The notes beneath the pieces are model-generated. The model was given only the letters and a program-made list of their open reading frames with translations, was not told where the DNA came from and did not search any database. Below are positions 6,694 through 10,409 of a stretch of 10,409 nucleotides of DNA, piece by piece; the stretch's first letter is position 1; each line of letters starts with the position of its first letter. The position numbers and the translations under genes were made by a program. This DNA is from Pseudomonadota bacterium. Its GTDB lineage: Bacteria; Pseudomonadota; Gammaproteobacteria; Burkholderiales; Burkholderiaceae_C. The stretch spans positions 1-10,409 of the forward strand of contig JAEYRT010000180.1 of assembly GCA_023435325.1 (NCBI GenBank), given 5' to 3'.

Positions 6694-6801
6694 AAAAAAG
6701 CGCTTACGGTTGAAGGTCAAAGACTTGTCTGTCTAGATATGAGGAAAACAAATTCCTGTTGCTATTTCATGAATAGCTGTTCGCGCATGTAAATAAAGCG
6801 C

Positions 6802-6830
6802 TATCTAGAAGAAATTCTTTATTTTCTGAA
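6802..6830 (-). promoter_or_regulatory. Candidate gltS promoter (weak match)
   Basis: On the minus strand TTCAGA (6825-6830) and TAGATA (6802-6807) are 17 bp apart, in the AT-rich part of the gap. The match is 4 of 6 at -35 and 3 of 6 at -10, and would give a leader of about 165 nt containing the 6667-6693 hairpin. Other AT-rich hexamers nearby could serve as well. Confidence 0.22.
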
Positions 6831-6856
6831 TAAGCTATATATGACTTTTCAGAATG

Positions 6857-6887
6857 TGATGCTTATATGCAAAAGTGCATAAGGTCA
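6857..6887. repeat. Bulged inverted repeat in the gltS upstream region
   Basis: TGCA (6867-6869 plus neighbours) and TGCA (6876-6879) pair around an AAAG loop, extended by CTTA/TAAG through a 2-nt bulge and by TGA/TCA further out. It is a nearly symmetric element of about 31 bp, upstream of the candidate promoter. The function is unknown; operator or small RNA structure are both possible. Confidence 0.35.
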
Positions 6888-7035
6888 TGCGCGTGGAATA
6901 TGCATCAAGATGTGGGTCAGCGCTTGCTGCGGCGCCTAATCCTTGTCCATGGCTGAGGAATGCAAAAAAAGCCGGACCAGAAATATGCTAGATAGAAACC
7001 CTAGGTTGTGCAGTGGGCGCGGCAGGCAATCGCTT

Positions 7036-8568
7036 TCAAGACAGGGCAATTTTGGCGTTGCCCATGCGCAATGCCTGCTCGCAGGCTGCGGCAGCGCGTT
7101 GCAAAGCCTCTGACGGGGTTTCCAGTCCTGACAGGGCAATTACGCCGGCCCCAATGTTTAAAGTGAGCATTTGCTCATTGTGAATCAGAGGGCGTTGCTG
7201 CAATTCGTCTTGCACGCGTGCAAGTGCTTGCGCTGCCTGATTGGGCGTGGTGTCAGGAAACAGCACAACGAACGAATGGGTATCCGTGCGGGCCAGCGCA
7301 TCCTGGGGGCGCAGCGTGCCGCGCACCAGGCGGGCCACATGGATCAGGGCAGCCGAACGTGCTGCTGGCTCCGACAGCAGGATCTGGTTCTGGGTGGGGT
7401 CGATGTGCAGGCAGGCCAGACTGGTGATGTGGGGGTGCCGCCGGCTGCGTGCCGCTTCTGACTGCATGGCTTCTTGCAGACCCTGTGTATTGAGTGCCCC
7501 GGTTTCCGGGTCGTGGCGTGTGCTTTCTTCCATGGCATGCAAGCTCTGGGTCAGCTGCGCGATCTGCGCTTCCTGGGCCTGAATCTGTGCGCGCTGGTCA
7601 GCCAGCTGGGCCTGCACGAGCCGGTTCTCCGTCGCCAGGGCATTGCCCGATTGCACGACTGCTTCAAGCACCTGCGCGAGGTCGCCCAGTTCCCGGGATT
7701 GCTGGATCTGCTGGGCGCAGTCCTGCAGCGCACTGGCGTGGCTTTCGCTGAGCTTGCCCAGGTGGGCCATCTGGCTGGTGTGTTCGGTCAGCAGTTGCTT
7801 GAGCTGGGTGTGCGCATCGGCGCGGTTGCCTTCGATCTCGACATGGCGGAACAGCAGGTTTTTCAAATGTGTTTGGATGGTGTCCAGCTGCTGCAGGGTC
7901 CAGGGCATTTCCATGGCGCTGGCCAAGGCCTGTTCTTGCTGTTGCAACTGGGTGTCCTGGCTGGCGACGGAGCAGATGTGCTCGCCCACCATGCGCAGCA
8001 TGGCATGTATGCAGCGGCGGCGCTGGGCCAGATCTTCGCTGGTGAAGGAAAGGCGGTAGCTGTAGTTGTGCAGCATCTGCTCCAGCGCAGGCAGCGGTGG
8101 CGGAGCGACACGCAAAAAGCTGATCAGCTGATCGGTCAAGGCGTGCATGCGCGGGTCTTCCTCGCCCAGAACCGCCATGCTGGTTTCAATGACTCGTGCC
8201 AGTTGCAGGGCCAGGGATTGCGGCAGAACGTGCACCGTTTCTTCCGTGGTGGTCACCGGCTCTGCCGTGACCGGTGCAAGGCCCAGGTCCAGCTGGGCGT
8301 AATCTGCAATCGCTGTCTGCAAGGCCGTCCAGTCGCGTGCTTCAACCGCATCGGAAAAAAGCCGTGCAATGCGCGTCTGGGCCGGTGTCTGCGTGGGCAG
8401 AATGCTTGCAATCCGGCGCAGCGGCGTTTGTGGAAAAGGCACTTGCGGCAGCAGGCCGGCGACTTCTTCATACACCGCCTGATAATTTTCAGGTGTCGGT
8501 GTCAACCTGCGGGAGGCAAGCAGCTTTAAAGTCTCACGGGCGATGTCTGCAGGATTGCGCTGAGCCAC
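7036..8568 (-). CDS. GGDEF-domain-like protein with degenerate active site
   Basis: A 510-residue, probably cytoplasmic protein with no signal peptide or membrane helix. Residues 1-310 are mostly helical, opening with a segment (ADIARETLKLLASRRL) I recognise from Burkholderiales GGDEF proteins; 315-348 is a Gln/Ala-rich coiled coil; about 350-510 is a GGDEF fold starting at DPETGALN (353-360). The signature is DTHSF (429-433) instead of GGDEF, and the metal-site segment reads HIDPTQ (388-393) instead of DxDxFK, so cyclase activity is very unlikely. The RPQD inhibitory-site motif (420-423) sits exactly five residues before the signature, as in active cyclases, so it may still bind c-di-GMP. 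Start: GTG 8568, preceded by GAAAGA with 6-nt spacing; no in-frame ATG lies between it and the surE region, and the longer open frame is antisense to surE. Divergent from surE. Confidence 0.85.
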   Translation of the reverse strand: MAQRNPADIARETLKLLASRRLTPTPENYQAVYEEVAGLLPQVPFPQTPLRRIASILPTQTPAQTRIARLFSDAVEARDWTALQTAIADYAQLDLGLAPVTAEPVTTTEETVHVLPQSLALQLARVIETSMAVLGEEDPRMHALTDQLISFLRVAPPPLPALEQMLHNYSYRLSFTSEDLAQRRRCIHAMLRMVGEHICSVASQDTQLQQQEQALASAMEMPWTLQQLDTIQTHLKNLLFRHVEIEGNRADAHTQLKQLLTEHTSQMAHLGKLSESHASALQDCAQQIQQSRELGDLAQVLEAVVQSGNALATENRLVQAQLADQRAQIQAQEAQIAQLTQSLHAMEESTRHDPETGALNTQGLQEAMQSEAARSRRHPHITSLACLHIDPTQNQILLSEPAARSAALIHVARLVRGTLRPQDALARTDTHSFVVLFPDTTPNQAAQALARVQDELQQRPLIHNEQMLTLNIGAGVIALSGLETPSEALQRAAAACEQALRMGNAKIALS

Positions 8569-8614
8569 GGCATGTCTTTCGGGAATGCAAAGGTGCAAGT
8601 TTGGCAGAAGCCGC

Positions 8615-8625
8615 GCACACTGTGC
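8615..8625. repeat. Short palindrome GCACA-C-TGTGC in the divergent surE region
   Basis: An 11-bp perfect dyad with a single central base, about 40 bp upstream of the surE -35 and 46 bp upstream of the GGDEF-like start codon. It could be an operator half-way between the two divergent genes, but such short palindromes also occur by chance. Confidence 0.2.
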
Positions 8626-8663
8626 ATGTGGGCGTGATGGTTGCGCCGGTTTGTCTGGAGCGC

Positions 8664-8691
8664 TTGAGAATGCGGTTGCCCCACCTACAAT
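8664..8691 (+). promoter_or_regulatory. Sigma70-type promoter of surE-pcm-nlpD
   Basis: TTGAGA (8664-8669) and TACAAT (8686-8691) are separated by 16 bp, each matching the consensus at 5 of 6 positions. Transcription would start near 8698, giving a short leader of about 15 nt before the surE ATG at 8713. Confidence 0.7.
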
Positions 8692-8712
8692 TGGCTGAAT
8701 TGCGAAAAGCCC

Positions 8713-9501
8713 ATGAAGATTCTTATTTCTAATGATGACGGTTACCAGGCCCCTGGCATCGTCGCTTTGCACGACGCTTTGGCTTCCATACAAGGAGTGG
8801 AAGTGGAGGTGGTCGCACCGGAGCACAACAACAGTGCCAAGTCCAATGCCCTGACTTTGCACTCGCCACTGTATGTGCATCAGGCAGCCAACGGTTTTCG
8901 TTATGTGAATGGCACCCCGGCAGATTGCGTGCACATTGCCATGACCGGTCTGCTGGGCTATCGCCCCGATCTGGTGGTGTCCGGGATCAATAATGGCGCC
9001 AACATGGGCGATGACACCATTTACTCCGGCACCGTGGGTGCCGCCATGGAAGGCTATCTGTTTGGCGTGCCAGCCATTGCTTTTTCCCAGGTGGAACGTG
9101 ACTGGGTGGAGCTGGAGGCTGCCGCCCAGAAAGCCAAGCAGATGGTGCAGCAGATGATGCAGCAGCAACTGATAGGTGCCACGCCCTGGCTGCTGAATGT
9201 GAATATCCCTAATTTGCCACTTGCGCGCCTGGGCTGCGTCAAGCTGTGCCGCCTGGGGCGCCGCCACTCGGCCGAACCTGTCATCACGCAGATCAGCCCG
9301 CGTGGTGAAACCATGTACTGGATAGGGAGCGCAGGCGCTGCCAAGGATGAGTCTGAAGGCACGGACTTTCATGCCACCGCCCATGGTCATGTGGCAATCA
9401 CTCCCCTGAAGGTGGATCTGACCGATCACGATCATCTGGTTTACTGGGCACAGACTGCATCGCGCATGGATGCAGCACTCGCAACCCCGGAGGTGGCATG
9501 A
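8713..9501 (+). CDS. surE: 5'/3'-nucleotidase SurE
   Basis: A 262-residue SurE-family metal-dependent phosphatase, of usual length. It removes phosphate from 5'- and 3'-nucleoside monophosphates in the cytoplasm and is linked to stress survival in stationary phase. Metal-binding residues are visible: D8 and D9 in ISNDDGYQAPG, S41 in the NNSAKSNA segment, and N93 in VSGINNGANMGDD (89-101). GTPADCVHIA (67-76) is also typical. The segment 142-152 is Gln/Met-rich (MVQQMMQQQ), an odd but probably surface helix. Start 8713 gives the canonical MKILISNDDG N-terminus. The stop codon overlaps the pcm start (ATGA), indicating translational coupling. Confidence 0.97.
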   Translation: MKILISNDDGYQAPGIVALHDALASIQGVEVEVVAPEHNNSAKSNALTLHSPLYVHQAANGFRYVNGTPADCVHIAMTGLLGYRPDLVVSGINNGANMGDDTIYSGTVGAAMEGYLFGVPAIAFSQVERDWVELEAAAQKAKQMVQQMMQQQLIGATPWLLNVNIPNLPLARLGCVKLCRLGRRHSAEPVITQISPRGETMYWIGSAGAAKDESEGTDFHATAHGHVAITPLKVDLTDHDHLVYWAQTASRMDAALATPEVA

Positions 9502-10280
9502 ACCAAGCGCCCAAGCGCCCAGGTTTCCCAGCATGGATTGCTGCTTCTGCAGTCCCGCCATCTGCAAAGCGTGGTGTGAGCAGTGCTGTGCCGACGCGCC
9601 CAGCCCTGGCGCCTGTGGGTTTGGGTCTGGATTCGGCGGCCGTGCGCATGCGCATGGTCCAGCGCGTGGCGGCCACAGGCGTTCAGTCTCCGCAGGTACT
9701 GGGTGCGCTGGGGCGGGTCGAGCGCCATCTGTTTGTGGACAGTGCGCTGGTCAATCAGGCCTATGAAGACACAAGCTTGCCCATCGGCTTGCAGCAGACC
9801 ATCTCCAAACCCAGTGTGGTGGCGCGCATGATCGAATTGCTGGAAGGGGCGGAGTGCGTGCGTACACAGGGTCGATTGGGACGTGTGCTGGAAATTGGCA
9901 CGGGTTGTGGCTATCAGGCTGCAGTGCTGTCCTGCGTGGCGCAGCAGGTGTACTCCATTGAACGCCTGCGCGGTCTGCACGACAAGGCGCGGAACAATTT
10001 GCGCCCCTTGCGACTCACAAACGTGCACTTATTGTTTGGGGACGGGATGTTGGGCTACGCACAAGGTGGGCCATACGCAGGCATTATTTCCGCTGCCGGC
10101 GGGGATGCCGTTCCGCAAGCGTGGTTGGATCAGCTGGCTGTAGGTGGGCGTCTGGTGGCGCCAACGGTCAGGGCTTCGGGGCAGCAGGCTTTGCTGGTGT
10201 TGGATAAGACATTGCACGGCTTTACGGAAACCGTACTCGAGGCGGTGCATTTCGTGCCCCTAAAATCTGGGATTGCCTGA
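9498..10280 (+). CDS. pcm: Protein-L-isoaspartate O-methyltransferase
   Basis: A 260-residue SAM-dependent methyltransferase that methylates isoaspartyl residues, starting repair of aged proteins in the cytoplasm. Visible: the conserved substrate-side segment YEDTSLPIGLQQTISKP (89-105), SAM motif I LEIGTGCGYQ (131-140), the motif II region after SIER (153-156), GDGMLGY (181-187) and a C-terminal FVPL (252-255). The E. coli enzyme is 208 residues; this one has about 45 extra N-terminal residues, Pro/Ala/Arg-rich and probably disordered, before the first family helix. The ATG at 9498 overlaps the surE stop by 4 bp and follows GGAGG closely, so the long N-terminus appears real, though a later start cannot be excluded. 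The second gene of the surE operon. Confidence 0.95.
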   Translation: MNQAPKRPGFPAWIAASAVPPSAKRGVSSAVPTRPALAPVGLGLDSAAVRMRMVQRVAATGVQSPQVLGALGRVERHLFVDSALVNQAYEDTSLPIGLQQTISKPSVVARMIELLEGAECVRTQGRLGRVLEIGTGCGYQAAVLSCVAQQVYSIERLRGLHDKARNNLRPLRLTNVHLLFGDGMLGYAQGGPYAGIISAAGGDAVPQAWLDQLAVGGRLVAPTVRASGQQALLVLDKTLHGFTETVLEAVHFVPLKSGIA

Positions 10281-10293
10281 AAGGGAAATAAAT

Positions 10294-10409
10294 ATGTTGT
10301 TGTCGAGAGGCCTTGGAACGTTGAGTGCTGTGGTGGTGGCTGCCGGTGTACTGGCAGGTTGCGCACAAGTCAACAAGGCTCCAGTGGAAGATCGTGGGGG
10401 GTGGGGGGC
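10294..10409 (+). CDS. nlpD: Lipoprotein NlpD-like, 5' end only
   Basis: Only 38 codons are visible; the gene runs off the right edge. They encode a signal sequence (hydrophobic 8-19) with lipobox LAGC and C23, so a lipoprotein. The assignment to NlpD, a LysM and M23-like activator of the cell-division amidases, rests on position: it follows surE-pcm by 13 bp, and nlpD then rpoS is the conserved order in many proteobacteria. The LysM and peptidase domains are outside the window. The start has a purine-rich ribosome binding site (AAGGGAAA). In E. coli a main rpoS promoter lies inside nlpD; whether that holds here cannot be seen. Two runs of six G separated by a T occur at 10396-10408. Confidence 0.8.
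   Translation, partial: MLLSRGLGTLSAVVVAAGVLAGCAQVNKAPVEDRGGWG

Larger units (their letters stand above)
6631..7035. other. AT-rich 405-bp intergenic region upstream of gltS
   Basis: The stretch lies between the 3' end of the GGDEF-like gene and the start of gltS. It is visibly richer in A and T than the flanking genes, especially 6720-6900. It holds a strong hairpin near gltS (6667-6693), a 6-bp inverted repeat GCTATT/AATAGC (6761-6777), a bulged hairpin (6857-6887) and seven A at 6964-6970. Read on the minus strand those A are a T7 tract that could end the GGDEF-like transcript, though I see no strong stem before them. I found no convincing coding sequence on either strand (the best is a 17-codon frame starting at 6738) and no tRNA. 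Confidence 0.6.

Noticed and set aside
6667..6700. Hairpin near gltS as a rho-independent terminator
   Set aside because: The T run precedes the hairpin on the minus strand and appears as A after it on the plus strand, so neither direction gives stem then U tract.
5371..6792. Long plus-strand open frame of 473 codons
   Set aside because: Antisense to gltS; His/Gln/Gly-rich translation of the reverse complement of membrane helices, no domain.
7474..8529. Plus-strand open frame of 351 codons
   Set aside because: Antisense to the GGDEF-like gene, no domain, shadow composition.
8569..9567. Upstream extension of the GGDEF-like gene to an 843-residue protein
   Set aside because: The extra part is entirely antisense to surE and its promoter, and lacks domain character; the GTG at 8568 has a good ribosome binding site and matches the expected N-terminus.
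1..10409. CRISPR array, tRNA or rRNA genes, insertion sequences, phage genes
   Set aside because: I looked for regularly spaced repeats, tRNA-like folds, transposase motifs and terminal repeats and saw none.

Overview
The window looks like ordinary chromosome from a GC-rich betaproteobacterium of the Burkholderiales, most likely Comamonadaceae and perhaps Comamonas. This is an inference from the surE-pcm-nlpD gene order, high GC at third codon positions, and the protein sequences as I recognise them; no database was searched. There are eight complete genes and two cut by the window edges. I see no insertion sequences, phage genes, tRNA, rRNA or CRISPR array.

Layout. At the left edge a DEAD-box RNA helicase (minus strand, 3' end outside the window) diverges from a small exported protein with two SH3b domains (plus). 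The SH3b gene converges on the glutathione-dependent formaldehyde dehydrogenase gene (frmA/adhC, minus), with a strong bidirectional terminator between them. Upstream of frmA, all on the minus strand, are a solitary XRE-type regulator, a lipoprotein-type gamma-glutamyltransferase (ggt) and a sodium/glutamate symporter (gltS). A 405-bp AT-rich, hairpin-rich gap separates gltS from a GGDEF-like protein (minus). That gene is divergent from surE-pcm-nlpD (plus), which runs off the right edge.

How the genes fit together. gltS and ggt are 83 bp apart in the same direction and make a sensible pair: GGT outside the inner membrane releases glutamate from glutathione and gamma-glutamyl peptides, and GltS imports glutamate with sodium. 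frmA also uses glutathione, to oxidise formaldehyde adducts, but it appears to be a separate transcription unit. surE, pcm and nlpD are tightly packed (ATGA overlap, then a 13-bp gap) behind a good sigma70-type promoter. They form the widely conserved stationary-phase/repair cluster that usually leads to rpoS; rpoS itself is not in the window.

The most notable protein is the GGDEF-like one. Its active-site motif has decayed to DTHSF and the metal-site residues are altered, yet the RxxD inhibitory-site motif is present at exactly the right spacing. This suggests a c-di-GMP-binding effector, or a structural remnant, rather than a cyclase. The remaining points of interest are regulatory: inverted repeats around the XRE promoter, upstream of frmA, and in the gltS leader. 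I did not find convincing evidence of a new multi-gene system.
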